NCBI GenBank assembly: GCA_020845955.1
Contig: JADLEU010000125.1
Location: forward strand, 1 to 64,000
Origin: Anaerolineales bacterium
GTDB taxonomy: Bacteria; Chloroflexota; Anaerolineae; Anaerolineales; UBA6663
DNA: 64,000 bases
Direction: 5' to 3'
Under the pieces are notes generated by a model. The model was not told the DNA's origin, searched no databases, and was given only the letters and a program-made list of their open reading frames with translations. Positions 53,763 through 63,801 of the stretch are shown here, piece by piece; the first letter of the stretch is position 1; each line of letters opens with the position of its first letter. The translations under genes were made by a program, and so were the position numbers.

Positions 53763-54563
53763 TTGCCTGAAAGAAAGAACCCCTCCCGTCCACCTCTCCG
53801 GCCCGGTCGACTTGCCGTGGCGGCTGTCTATCTAGTCTTCGCCGCCGAGTTTGCTCAAGCCCTGTTCTCCAATACGCGACCGGAACGACTGCCCTGGTAT
53901 TTGGGCTTGCATGCCGCTTATCTCGTTTTGTATACGGCGGTGATGTGGCGGCCAGCAATGCGGTTGGAGCTGCTGCACCTGTACTTCGCTCTTCAGTCCC
54001 TCACGGTGACAGGGCTGTTGCTGTTAAATCCCCAATTGGGGACTGTGACAGCGCTCTTTGTGTTGTTGTCCTTTCAGGCCGCATTCTTTGTCACCAAAAC
54101 GACTCGCTGGGCCTGGGTTGGCGTGTTTGCGCTGCTCACCGCCGGGCCGCTCATGCTCTCCCTGGGTGCGCTTGCAGGTCTGGCGCGCGCGCTGATGCCG
54201 ATGGCCGGCAGCCTTGTCTTGGCAGCGTATGTCGTTGCCAACCAAGAAACGGAGACGGCCAGGCGTAAGAGCCAGGTGATGCTCAACGAACTAGAAGAAG
54301 CCCACCGGCAACTGCAAGCGTATGCCAGCCAGGTGGAAGAAGTGGCTGCTATAGAGGCGCGCCACCGGCTGGCGCGCGAGTTACATGACTCCGTCTCGCA
54401 GACCATCTTCAGCATTGTCCTCAATACGCGGTCAGCGCAAATCCTGCTGGAGCGCGGGCCTTCTCAGGTGCGGCCCCAACTGGAGCGGCTGCAGCAGCTG
54501 ACGCAACACGCCCTGGCCGAAATGCGCGGCCTGATCGCCCAACTGCGGCCCGCGGCAGATTGA
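53763..54563 (+). CDS. membrane histidine kinase-like protein with HisKA_3 but no HATPase domain
   Basis: Several TM segments, then RHRLARELHDSVSQTIFSIVLNTRSAQILLERGPSQVRPQLERLQQLTQHALAEMRGLIAQLRPAAD-stop. Confidence 0.8.
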   Translation: MPERKNPSRPPLRPGRLAVAAVYLVFAAEFAQALFSNTRPERLPWYLGLHAAYLVLYTAVMWRPAMRLELLHLYFALQSLTVTGLLLLNPQLGTVTALFVLLSFQAAFFVTKTTRWAWVGVFALLTAGPLMLSLGALAGLARALMPMAGSLVLAAYVVANQETETARRKSQVMLNELEEAHRQLQAYASQVEEVAAIEARHRLARELHDSVSQTIFSIVLNTRSAQILLERGPSQVRPQLERLQQLTQHALAEMRGLIAQLRPAAD

Positions 54564-54583
54564 CCCGCGCCTGCGCCAGCGCA

Positions 54584-54620
54584 GGCCTCGAAGGTCTCCA
54601 GGACCGTCGAGGCCTTTTTG
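54584..54620 (+). terminator. intrinsic terminator
   Basis: GGCCTCGAAGGTC-TCCAG-GACCGTCGAGGCC followed by TTTTTGTTTTG. Confidence 0.8.
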
Positions 54621-54771
54621 TTTTGTCTACGCCTTGAGATGTAGGGCCGTCCCCCTCCGGCAGTAGAAGGCAAATCCGACGCGCGGCTTGCTAGAAATGC
54701 TCCGCCCGTTCGATGCGCCCGCGCCCCAGAACGCATAGGATGCGCGCATTCCGAGTTCGGCGCGAGACCCC

Positions 54772-55179
54772 ATGGCGCATTTCACATCACCTTCTTCTGA
54801 AACTCCCCACCGACTGCGGGTGCTCATTGTGGACGATATGCCACTGGTGCGCCAGGAGTTATGTCTGTTGCTCCCATTGGCCAGCGAGCTGGAGGTCGTC
54901 GGCGAGGCGGCCAATGGCCTGGAAGCAATCAGCCAGGTCGAACGGCTGTGCCCGGATGCGGTGGTGCTGGACTTGGAAATGCCGGTCATGGATGGCTATG
55001 AGGCGGCGCACCGGATCAAGAGCCGCTGGCCAGCCTGTTGGGTGGTGGTTCTATCTATTCACGCGGGCGAGGCCGAGCGCCAGACAGCGGCCCTGGCCGG
55101 AGCGGACGCTTTTCTAGTCAAGGGCGCGCCCATAGAAGATTTGGTCAAGGCAATCTCTAAAACGAGGCGGATTAGTTGA
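54772..55179 (+). CDS. stand-alone receiver (REC) domain response regulator
   Basis: HRLRVLIVDDMPLVRQELCLLLPLASELEVVGEAANG...DAVVLDLEMPVMDGYEA...; ends after REC, no HTH. Confidence 0.88.
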   Translation: MAHFTSPSSETPHRLRVLIVDDMPLVRQELCLLLPLASELEVVGEAANGLEAISQVERLCPDAVVLDLEMPVMDGYEAAHRIKSRWPACWVVVLSIHAGEAERQTAALAGADAFLVKGAPIEDLVKAISKTRRIS

Positions 55180-55192
55180 TAAGGAGAGAACC

Positions 55193-55858
55193 ATGCAGAC
55201 CTATTGGCTGAATACTCAGAGGGTTGGCGGCCTCGCCGCCTATGTCAACGCGCTCTTGGCAATAGCGGCTCTGGTTGTGTTATTTGGCCTCATCGGCCCA
55301 GCCGCGCTGACCGACAACACGCAGCTCGTCGAGCTGGCCATCAACAATCCGGCTCCCCTGGTTATCCAGGACCTGCTGAAATTCACGTCAGCCGCTGTAG
55401 CCAGCGTCCTGGTTGTGGCCTTATTCAACCGCCTACGCGGCGAGGCTCCAGCAGTGATGGGTTGGGCCACTTTGTTCGGCTTCCTTTCCATCTTGTGCCT
55501 GCTCGCCAACGCCAGCCTGAGCCTGTATGCTGTTTCGCAGGCGGCCAACTCCGCGCAGGGGCAGGCCGAGCTGGGCAAGCAACTGAATGGACTGGCCGGC
55601 TTGGTGGGACTGGCCGTCATCGCCGTCAACGGCTTGTGGTATCTGCTGGTGAGTTGGTCAGCCTTAAAGACCAACCAGTTACCGAGGCCGCTCAGTTACC
55701 TTGGGTTGGTGATGGGCGGGCTTAGCCTATTGCCGGCGCTGGGGATCATCGTGTTGCTTCTCAGTGTGGTGTGGTCAGCGTGGTTGGGTCAAACTCTCTT
55801 GAGAAGCCACCAGTCCACGCCGGTTCCTGCAACAAAGAATGCGACTTATGGAGATTGA
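55193..55858 (+). CDS. multi-TM membrane protein (DUF4386-like)
   Basis: MQTYWLNTQRVGGLAAYVNALLAIAALVVLFGLIG... hydrophobic segments throughout; RBS AGGAGAG. Confidence 0.7.
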   Translation: MQTYWLNTQRVGGLAAYVNALLAIAALVVLFGLIGPAALTDNTQLVELAINNPAPLVIQDLLKFTSAAVASVLVVALFNRLRGEAPAVMGWATLFGFLSILCLLANASLSLYAVSQAANSAQGQAELGKQLNGLAGLVGLAVIAVNGLWYLLVSWSALKTNQLPRPLSYLGLVMGGLSLLPALGIIVLLLSVVWSAWLGQTLLRSHQSTPVPATKNATYGD

Positions 55859-55945
55859 CCCGCGACACCTTCAACCATAACAGCGACTTGTGGCATTCAA
55901 CTTGGCCGCAGTATTCCTGATCGGCTGCAGCGCCTCGGAGATTCC

Positions 55946-57003
55946 ATGCTGACGGTCTTGCGGCAGCGCAATTTCACCTTGCTCTGGTGTGGGCAGCTCG
56001 TTTCGATTGCCGGTGACTGGGCGGTGCTGATCGCGCTGCCATTCTACGTGTACAGTTTGACCGGTTCGACGCTGGCGACGGGCGGCATGTTCATCATCGA
56101 GACATTGCCGCGTGTGCTGATAGGATCGGTCGCTGGCGTATTTGTGGATCGTTGGGACTACAGGCGCACGATGATTGTCTCTGATCTGGTACGCGCCGCG
56201 CTGTTATTGCCGTTGCTCGCCGTACGCTCTTTCAGCGATCTTTGGATTGTTTATCTCGTCGCGCTAGTCCAGGCGACGGTTTCACAATTCTTTGTTCCGG
56301 CGGAAAACGCGCTGTTGCCGCGCCTGGTCAGCACGGATCACCTGGTTACGGCGAATTCGCTCAATAGTCTCGGTCAGCAAGTCGCGCGCCTGCTCGCGCC
56401 TCCGCTGGGCGGTGTACTCATGGCATCGCTCGGCTTACATAGCGTCGTGTGGTTCGATAGTGCAACTTTTCTGCTTTCCGCGATTTTGATCGCCCTGATC
56501 ACCTTTTCGCCGAAACAAAAAACGGATATGGAACGGCCCCGGGGTGTGTCGCCAGTGTGGTTCGCATTCTGGCGCGAGTGGCGGGCGGGTCTCGCGGTCG
56601 TACAGCACGATGCCCTGGTCAACACCCTCTTTGCCACTTCGGCGATATGCATGGTGGGCGAGGGCATTCTCACGGTCTGGCGATATTCAATACCGCTTTG
56701 CTTCCGCTCACATTGACACTCTTTGCCGTTGTCGGCATCCCACTCATCGGGTTGTATGTGACGATCAATGCCCTGCTTCAACAAACGACCGCAGATCATT
56801 ATCGCGGGCGCATCTTTGGCGCGTTGGGGACGCTCAGCGCACTGATGATGCTCATTGGAATGATAATCGGCGGCTTGGGAGGTGACTGGTTCGGCATCCG
56901 CCTGACATTGAACCTGGCATGCGGGTTGTTTGTCATTGCGGGACTGGCCACGTGGCTTCGACTGGCAGGATCAAAGAAGATGAATGCTCCAGCATCCTTC
57001 TAA
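55946..57003 (+). pseudogene. MFS transporter, disrupted by frameshift and probable internal deletion
   Basis: First frame 55946-56716: MLTVLRQRNFTLLWCGQLVSIAGDWAVLIALPFYVYSLTGSTLATG...; MFS C-terminus continues in another frame: LAIFNTALLPLTLTLFAVVGIPLIGLYVTINALLQQTTADHYRGRIFGALGTLSALMMLIGMIIGG... Confidence 0.75.
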
Positions 57004-57025
57004 CGTCAAAGGGAGAACATAGCCG

Positions 57026-57913
57026 ATGTCTGCCATCTCTATTTCACCCAAGGCGCAATCTCTGGCAACCTTTCTATTTCTGGCTCTTGGGATCTCATGG
57101 GCTGTCTGGATTCCAGCCGCACTCGTTTCGTATGATTTCATCTCCTTCCATATTGATCCCGTCCTGAGCGGCCTGCTGGGTGCCATGGGTCCATCTTTGG
57201 CCGCGCTGATTACGATTGCCCTCTATGAGGGTCGGGCAGGTTTCGGCGATTTGCTCAAACGCTTGTTGACGTGGCGGGTCGGACTCCAATGGTATTTGTT
57301 CGTGCTGTTCTGGCCCGCCGCTCTCTCGCTGACAAAGACCGGCCTTTCAATCCTGCTGGGCAGCCCAATCCCCAACTTCGGGCAACCGCCCTTTGTTAAT
57401 AGCTTCCCGGAGCTATTGGATGTTAGCCCGTTTGTGTTCCTGCCCGCCTTCTTTCTCCAACAGCTGCTGTTTGGAAGTCCGATGGGAGAAGAAATCGGCT
57501 GGCGTGGATTTGCCCTGCCGCGAATGCAGTTCGAAATGAGCAGTTTGCGCGCCAGTCTCCTTCTTGGGCTGGTGTGGGGTACCTGGCACGTGCCCCTATG
57601 GTTAACCAAGGGCAACCTTTTTCAGGATACTTTCATCGGCTGGCATTTCCTCGAATTGATGGCGACTACGGTGCTGTTTACCTGGGTCTACAACAACACT
57701 CGGGGCAGCCTGTGGCTGGCTCTTCTATTTCATGCCTCCATTGGCGTGACAGGTCTGTTTCTTTCTTCAGCCGAGTTTCATCCATGGATCGGTGCAGCCC
57801 TCAGTTGGGGAACGGCCGCGCTGGTGATTGGCTTCGTTGGGTCGCAGCGCCTGGCGCAGGACATCGCAGGCGCACAATACTCTACCCCGCAAGAAAGGAA
57901 ACAACTTACATAA
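57026..57913 (+). CDS. CPBP-family intramembrane metalloprotease
   Basis: GSPMGEEIGWRGFALPRMQ (EExxxR), WGTWHVPLW, LLFHASIGVTG. Confidence 0.92.
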   Translation: MSAISISPKAQSLATFLFLALGISWAVWIPAALVSYDFISFHIDPVLSGLLGAMGPSLAALITIALYEGRAGFGDLLKRLLTWRVGLQWYLFVLFWPAALSLTKTGLSILLGSPIPNFGQPPFVNSFPELLDVSPFVFLPAFFLQQLLFGSPMGEEIGWRGFALPRMQFEMSSLRASLLLGLVWGTWHVPLWLTKGNLFQDTFIGWHFLELMATTVLFTWVYNNTRGSLWLALLFHASIGVTGLFLSSAEFHPWIGAALSWGTAALVIGFVGSQRLAQDIAGAQYSTPQERKQLT

Positions 57914-58202
57914 CAAGCCTTGCCTGAAGTGCAGGTATCAACTCATCGGCGTGGTGCCCGATGCCAACGGCCGCGGCAGGCCCGATATCATCCTCGAGAA
58001 GCGCATTGACCAGCAGGCGCCACCGGCTGCCGCTCAGCACATCCCACTCACAGGGCTGTTCTCGGCGTGGGCTCGCCGCCAGCCCCTCAGCGGCGTGTCA
58101 GGCGTGAAGCGGTCGGGCCACGGGCATTGCGGCGTTCTCCAAGAGGCGCCATGGCGATTGCCAGCGAGCGTACAAGGCCCAGGTCGGCGGTATACTGGGG
58201 CC

Positions 58203-61019
58203 ATGGCGACGCCCATTCTCGCCACGAAACTCTATATCCCCCCGCCCCGGCCGCAGGTCGTCGCTCGCCCTCGCCTGCTTGAGTGCCTGAACGAAGGGCT
58301 CCGTTCAGGCCACAAACTCACCTTGGTCTCGGCCCCCGCCGGCTCTGGCAAGACGACGCTGATCAGCGCATGGGTCTATCAGAAAGATGCCCCCCCGGAG
58401 ACCCCGCTGCGCAACGCGGGGCAGGCCCGCGGGGCAGGCGGCGAACTGCTGCGCGGGGATCTGGATGAGTCGGGAGCAACTCTTCAGCCTTCATCCTTCA
58501 GCCTTCATCCTTCGAGAGTCGCCTGGTTATCGTTGGACGAAGGCGATAGCGACCCCACACGCTTTCTGACGTACCTGGTCGCCGCCCTGCAGACGGTTGC
58601 GGCGGGCATCGGCGAGAGCTCATTAGCGACCCTCCAGGCCCCTCAGCCGCCATCCACTGAAACGATCTTGACTGCCCTGCTCAATGAAATCGCCGCGCTG
58701 CCCGAACCGCTAGTCCTGGTCCTTGACGACTATCATGTGATCGAAGCCCAGGCCGTTGATCAGGCGCTCACCTTTCTGCTCGAGCACCTGCCCCCGCAGC
58801 TGCACGTCCTCATCGCTACTCGCGAGGATCCCCAGCTGCCCCTGGCTCGTTTGCGTGCCCGCGGCCAACTGACGGAAGTCCGCGAGGCCGACTTGCGTTT
58901 TGCGCTGGCGGAGGCCGCCGAGTTTCTCAATCGGGTCATGGGCCTGAACCTATCCGCCGCAGATATCGCCGCCCTGGAAGCCCGCACCGAGGGTTGGGTT
59001 GCCGGCCTGCAGCTCGCGGCGCTCTCGATGCGAAGAGAGCCAGACCCGGCCCGTTTCATCCAGACCTTCACTGGCAGTGACCATTTCGTGCTGGATTACC
59101 TGTTGGAAGAGGTCCTCCAGCGCCAGCCCCAGGCGATTCAGGCGTTCTTGCTCCGCACCTCCATTCTCCGGCGCCTGTCTGCCCCGCTGTGCGACGCCAT
59201 TCTGGGCCACACGGAGAAAACGGCCCAGGAGACCCTGGAAAGCTTGGAACGCGCCAACCTGTTCCTGGTCCCCCTCGACCCGGAGCGGCGCTGGTACCGT
59301 TATCACCACTTGTTTGGCGACTTGCTGCGCCAGCGCCTGGGCAACCCCGCGGAGCTCGCGGAAGACCACCTACGCGCCAGCGCCTGGTATGAAGCCAACA
59401 ACGATCTGGCCGAAGCCTTCCACCATGCCCTGGCGGCTGGTGCCTCTGAGAGAGCGGCCAGCCTGGCCGAGGCGGCCTGGCAAGCCATGGAACGCAGCTT
59501 CCAGACTGCCGCCTGGATTGGGTGGATCAAGAGACTGCCTCAAGCTGTTGTATGCGGCCGGCCAAGACTATGTGTCCAGCTTGCGTGGGCGCATTCGGAT
59601 GCGGGAGAGTTGGAGACGAGCGAAGCCTACCTGCAGCATGCCGAGCGCGCCCTCGCCGGCGCAGGCGACGGGCCTGGGTCAGAGTCCCTGCCGGGGAACA
59701 TCCCCCTCATCCGCGCCTCCAATGCCCAAAACCAGGGCGACCTGGCTGAAACGCTGAGATACACCGAGCTCGCCATGCAGCTCATCCCACAGGACGACTT
59801 TGGCCTGCGCGCCAGCGCGGCCATTACACTAGGATTCACCCATTGGGCGACTGGCGACCTGGAACTCTCCCTTCAAGCCATGCACGCCTGGCGGGACAAC
59901 ATGCGCCGATTGGGCAACCCGCTGTTTGACGTTGCCAGCGCCTTTGCGGTGGCGGATATGCAAGTGATCCTGGGTCGCCTGCGCGAAGCCGAGAACGCCC
60001 TGCGGCAGGCGATCAGCGCGGCCACTGCGCTGGGCCACGAAGCCGAAGCCGTCATTGCCCACCACCACCTGGGACTGGCCCTGCTGGCCCATGAACGGGG
60101 CGAAGCGGCGACGCAGACGCACCACCTGCAAACCGCCGCCGATCTGGGCCAACACACCACCTTGGTGGACTGGCGTTACCGCTGGAACCTGGCGCAAGCC
60201 CGGCTCAAAGAATCGGCTGGGGAGTGGGAGGCGGCGCTTGAGCTGCTCAACGAAGCCAGCCGTGTCCATGTCAAGAACGCGATCCCGCTCGCATACCCGG
60301 TCGCCGCTCACCAGGCGCGGGTCCATCTCAAACAAGGGCGCCTAGATAAGGCCCAGGCCTGGGCGCGCGAGTGTGGTCTATCAACGGAGGCCGAGGCTCG
60401 CTACCTGGATGAATACGAGCTTCTCACCCTGGCCCGCGTGCGGCTGGCCGAAGGCGCCCTCGCCGGGGTTAGCAAGATGCTGGAACGCCTGCTTGCACTG
60501 GCCGAGACGCAAAAGCGGTCCGGCAGCCTGATCGAAATCCGATTGACCCAGGCGCTAGTTGAACAGGCGCAGCAAAACCGGCCGGGTGCCGTGGCGGCGC
60601 TGGCGCACGCGCTCGCGTTGGCCGAGCCAGAGGGCTACTTGCGCACCTTCGTGGATGAAGGCGAAGCAATCAGGTCGTTATTGTTGGAGTTCAGTGCGAC
60701 GATCGAAAAACGAGCGAACATCAACCAGCAACGCTTGATTAGCTATGTCAATCAACTCCTGGCAGCGTTCCCACACCCAGCAACCCTGCCTCATTCCACC
60801 GTCGCTCAGCGCACAGCCGCATTGGTCGAGCCGATGAGCGGGCGTGAGCTAGAAGTGCTCCAGTTGATCGCCCAGGGGCTCACCAACCGTGAGATCAGCG
60901 AGCGTCTGTGCGTGACCATCAGCACGGTCAAAGGCCACAACCAGCGATTGTTCGGCAAGCTGCAGGCTCAAAACCGTACGGAAGCGGTGACCCGCGCCCG
61001 CGAACTGGGTCTGCTCTAG
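58203..61019 (+). CDS. MalT/LAL-type LuxR-family ATPase transcriptional regulator
   Basis: MATPILATKLYIPPPRPQVVARPRLLE...VSAPAGSGKTTLIS; VLDDYHVIE; C-terminal MSGRELEVLQLIAQGLTNREISERLCVTISTVKGHNQRLFGKLQAQNRTEAV. Confidence 0.93.
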   Translation: MATPILATKLYIPPPRPQVVARPRLLECLNEGLRSGHKLTLVSAPAGSGKTTLISAWVYQKDAPPETPLRNAGQARGAGGELLRGDLDESGATLQPSSFSLHPSRVAWLSLDEGDSDPTRFLTYLVAALQTVAAGIGESSLATLQAPQPPSTETILTALLNEIAALPEPLVLVLDDYHVIEAQAVDQALTFLLEHLPPQLHVLIATREDPQLPLARLRARGQLTEVREADLRFALAEAAEFLNRVMGLNLSAADIAALEARTEGWVAGLQLAALSMRREPDPARFIQTFTGSDHFVLDYLLEEVLQRQPQAIQAFLLRTSILRRLSAPLCDAILGHTEKTAQETLESLERANLFLVPLDPERRWYRYHHLFGDLLRQRLGNPAELAEDHLRASAWYEANNDLAEAFHHALAAGASERAASLAEAAWQAMERSFQTAAWIGWIKRLPQAVVCGRPRLCVQLAWAHSDAGELETSEAYLQHAERALAGAGDGPGSESLPGNIPLIRASNAQNQGDLAETLRYTELAMQLIPQDDFGLRASAAITLGFTHWATGDLELSLQAMHAWRDNMRRLGNPLFDVASAFAVADMQVILGRLREAENALRQAISAATALGHEAEAVIAHHHLGLALLAHERGEAATQTHHLQTAADLGQHTTLVDWRYRWNLAQARLKESAGEWEAALELLNEASRVHVKNAIPLAYPVAAHQARVHLKQGRLDKAQAWARECGLSTEAEARYLDEYELLTLARVRLAEGALAGVSKMLERLLALAETQKRSGSLIEIRLTQALVEQAQQNRPGAVAALAHALALAEPEGYLRTFVDEGEAIRSLLLEFSATIEKRANINQQRLISYVNQLLAAFPHPATLPHSTVAQRTAALVEPMSGRELEVLQLIAQGLTNREISERLCVTISTVKGHNQRLFGKLQAQNRTEAVTRARELGLL
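58482..58509 (+). repeat. in-frame heptamer repeat (CTTCAGC/CTTCATC)x4
   Basis: CTTCAGC CTTCATC CTTCAGC CTTCATC CTTCGAG read directly inside the LAL regulator gene. Confidence 0.85.
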
Positions 61020-61152
61020 TCCCCTCTCTCTCCCAGAAGCAGTACCTCCCAAACAGTACTTCTGGCTCTACCGAACCGTACCGCACGGGGCATATAGTGT
61101 CGTTGCGCTGAGGGCAGAACCGGCCCGACCGGGAACCCGAGCCGCACCGACC

Positions 61153-61443
61153 ATGCCGAACCGTGCCATGAACCAGCCCCATCACCCTCACCCCCGGCAA
61201 TATCAGCTCCGGGTTGCAGGCAGCTTGAGCGCCCAGTGGTCTGAATGGTTTGAAGGCCTGGCGATCACGCCGGCTGAAAATGGCGAGACGCTCATCACCG
61301 GCTGGGTGGCCGACCAGGCGGCGCTGCATGGCCTGTTGAAGAAGGTGCGGGACGTGGGCCTGCCCCTGCTCTCGGTCAATCCCCTCGAACCCGGCGCGCC
61401 AGGCGGTGCGGATGCGTCTGGGGACTCAATTCAGAAGGAGTAA
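61153..61443 (+). CDS. small conserved-looking hypothetical protein
   Basis: YQLRVAGSLSAQWSEWFEGLAITPAENGETLITGWVADQAALHGLLKKVRDVGLPLLSVNPL. Confidence 0.75.
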   Translation: MPNRAMNQPHHPHPRQYQLRVAGSLSAQWSEWFEGLAITPAENGETLITGWVADQAALHGLLKKVRDVGLPLLSVNPLEPGAPGGADASGDSIQKE

Positions 61444-61446
61444 AGG

Positions 61447-61893
61447 ATGATCTCGCAAACGCTCTCTCAGGAAGCCATGAAGTCCAGATTGTCCACGCTG
61501 TGGACTTTCGTGCTGATCAACATGCTCTTTGCCGACATCTTCTCGTTCATGGTCCCCGGCGCCCTCCAGAAGATTGCGACCGGGGTGGTGGATGGGGTTC
61601 AGCTCACGCCCGGTTTCTTGCTGATCGCGGCGGTGCTGACCGAAATCCCCATGGCGATGATCATCCTGTCGCGCCTCCTGAGCTACCGGGCCAACCGCTG
61701 GGCGAACATGCTGGGCGGCGTCTTCACCATCCTCTGGGTGGTGGGGCTGGGGTCGGCGACGCCGCACTACCTCTTCATCGCCTCGGTTGAGGTGCTCTGC
61801 TCGGGCTGCATCGTGTGGCTCGCCTGGCGCTGGCGCGCGACGGAAGGCCAGCGTCGCGAAGACCTCGCCGTCACGTTCGCTACGGGAGACTGA
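61447..61893 (+). CDS. DUF6326-like membrane protein
   Basis: LSTLWTFVLINMLFADIFSFMVPGALQKIATGVVDGVQLTPGFLLIAAVLTEIPMAMIILSRLL. Confidence 0.75.
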   Translation: MISQTLSQEAMKSRLSTLWTFVLINMLFADIFSFMVPGALQKIATGVVDGVQLTPGFLLIAAVLTEIPMAMIILSRLLSYRANRWANMLGGVFTILWVVGLGSATPHYLFIASVEVLCSGCIVWLAWRWRATEGQRREDLAVTFATGD

Positions 61894-61895
61894 TC

Positions 61896-62582
61896 ATGAA
61901 CAACCTACAGAAGCTCGGCGGCTGGGGTGCCTGGATCCATGCCCTGGCCTACATCGTGAGCATGGTCTTGGGGGGAGTCCTGATGTTCCCCTTGCTCGGC
62001 CGCGGGCCGGGCGCGTACGTGGCCTTCGTGGCCGGCAACCAGGTGTTGGTTTACCTGTGGAACCTGGCAGCGTACTGGGGTTCGGCCCTCACGCTGGTCG
62101 CCATGGTGCTGGCGCTCTACGAGCGGCTGAAGTTGTCTGCGCCGGGCGCGGCGCAGTTGGCGACCGCCTTCGGGCTGATCTGGGCGGCGCTCATCATCGG
62201 CAGCGGCAACCTGATGCTCCGGGACGTGGGCGTCATCGCAGAGCTGCATGCCCAGGACCCGTCCCAAGCCGCTGGGGCCTGGGTCACGCTGGAGGCGGTG
62301 GAAAACGGGATCGTGAGCGGGAACGAAGTGGTGGGCAGCTTGTGGGTGCTGCTGCTCAGCCTCACGGCCTGGCGGACCAGGGAGTTGCCCAAGTGGTTGA
62401 ACCTGCTGGGCCTGATCATCAGCCTGACCGGGCTGCTGACTATCCTCCCGCCGCTGGCGGAGCCGCTGATCATGATCTTCGGTGTCGGGATGATCGTCTG
62501 GTCGGTTGGCCTCGGGGTCGCGCTGCTGCGCGCCCCAGGGCCGATCGCCCGCCGCGCCGTTGCGCTGGGAGGCGCCGCATGA
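61896..62582 (+). CDS. multi-TM membrane protein (DUF4386-like)
   Basis: MNNLQKLGGWGAWIHALAYIVSMVLGGVLMFPLL...; several TM segments; ATGA junction with next gene. Confidence 0.75.
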   Translation: MNNLQKLGGWGAWIHALAYIVSMVLGGVLMFPLLGRGPGAYVAFVAGNQVLVYLWNLAAYWGSALTLVAMVLALYERLKLSAPGAAQLATAFGLIWAALIIGSGNLMLRDVGVIAELHAQDPSQAAGAWVTLEAVENGIVSGNEVVGSLWVLLLSLTAWRTRELPKWLNLLGLIISLTGLLTILPPLAEPLIMIFGVGMIVWSVGLGVALLRAPGPIARRAVALGGAA

Positions 62583-63532
62583 GAGCCGTGACTTATGCCC
62601 GGTTTGGCCCGCCCGAAGTGTTGCAAGTTGGTCAGGCGCCCAAGCCCGCGCCCAAGACAAGAGAAGTGCTCATCCGCGTTCACGCCGCCACCGTCTGCAA
62701 GGAAGACCCCGACATGCGGGCGGCCCCCGGCTTCAACGGCCTGCTGAAACCTAGGCACCCGATCCTGGGCCAAGAGTTCGCCGGGGAAGTGGAGGCGCTC
62801 GGACCGGGCGCCAGCCGCTTCAAGCCTGGCGACCGGGTCTTCGGCATCGATGCCTTTGGCGCCTATGCCGAGTACAAGTGCCTGTCTGAAGAGGCGACGC
62901 TGGCCCTCATGCCGGCCGGCCTGTCCTTCGCCGAGGCGGCCAGCGTGCCAAATGGTGCCCTAACGGCGCTGCCGTTTTTGCGAGACCACGGCCATGTCCG
63001 CCGCGGACAGTCGGTCCTGGTGCATGGCGCGTCGGGGTCGGTGGGCACGGCGGCGGTGCAGTTGGCCTGCGCCTACGGGGCCGAGGTAACGGGCGTCTGC
63101 AGCACGCCGAACCTGGAGCTGGTGCGGTCACTGGGGGCCAGCCGCGTCGTGGATTACACGCGCGAAGACTTCACCCGCCTGGGCCACACCTACGACATCA
63201 TCTTCGACGCCGTGGGCAAGCTCTCGCTCTCGCAGTGTTGGGACCGGCTGGCAAAAGACGGCGTGTACCTCACGGTGATCCCAGGGCCGGGCGTGTTGCT
63301 GCGTGGCCTGTGGGCGTCGCTAGCCGGCGGCCGGCAGGCGCGGTTTGCGGCCACGGGGCTGCGGCCCGCGCGCCAGAAGGCCGAAGATCTGGGCTTCGTC
63401 CGGGAGCTGATAGAAGCCGGCCAGTTCCGCGCCGTGATCGACCGGTGCTACCCGTTGGCACAGGTGGCCGAGGCGCACCGCTACGTCCAAGCCGGGCATA
63501 AAAAGGGGAACGTGGTCATGACGATCGATTGA
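62579..63532 (+). CDS. NAD(P)-dependent zinc-type/quinone oxidoreductase-like MDR alcohol dehydrogenase
   Basis: MRAVTYARFGPPEVLQVGQAPKPAPKTREVLIRVHAATV...GHVRRGQSVLVHGASGSVGTAAVQLACAYGAEVTGVCS. Confidence 0.93.
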   Translation: MRAVTYARFGPPEVLQVGQAPKPAPKTREVLIRVHAATVCKEDPDMRAAPGFNGLLKPRHPILGQEFAGEVEALGPGASRFKPGDRVFGIDAFGAYAEYKCLSEEATLALMPAGLSFAEAASVPNGALTALPFLRDHGHVRRGQSVLVHGASGSVGTAAVQLACAYGAEVTGVCSTPNLELVRSLGASRVVDYTREDFTRLGHTYDIIFDAVGKLSLSQCWDRLAKDGVYLTVIPGPGVLLRGLWASLAGGRQARFAATGLRPARQKAEDLGFVRELIEAGQFRAVIDRCYPLAQVAEAHRYVQAGHKKGNVVMTID

Positions 63533-63603
63533 CCGGCAGGTGCGTAATCCATTGAGTTCGGGTGAAAAGAATAACCCGGAGAAAGTCAACAAGGGAGTGC
63601 AGT

Positions 63604-63801
63604 ATGACAATCAGTAAATTGGCGCTCGAATTTGTATCTGTGTTCGCGTTAGCCCTGGCAACGGCGGCGCTCGTGACCCTTCTATGGAATATCGTTGGGC
63701 ATGCAGAAACATCCATAGACTGGAAAACGTCATTCGTTCTCGCGATTTTGTTTGGCGTAATCCAGACCTGGGCCAAGTCACGAGAGAACAAGCGGTATTA
63801 G
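63604..63801 (+). CDS. small two-TM membrane protein
   Basis: MTISKLALEFVSVFALALATAALVTLLWNIVGHAETSIDWKTSFVLAILFGVIQTWAKSRENKRY; upstream AAGGGAG. Confidence 0.65.
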   Translation: MTISKLALEFVSVFALALATAALVTLLWNIVGHAETSIDWKTSFVLAILFGVIQTWAKSRENKRY

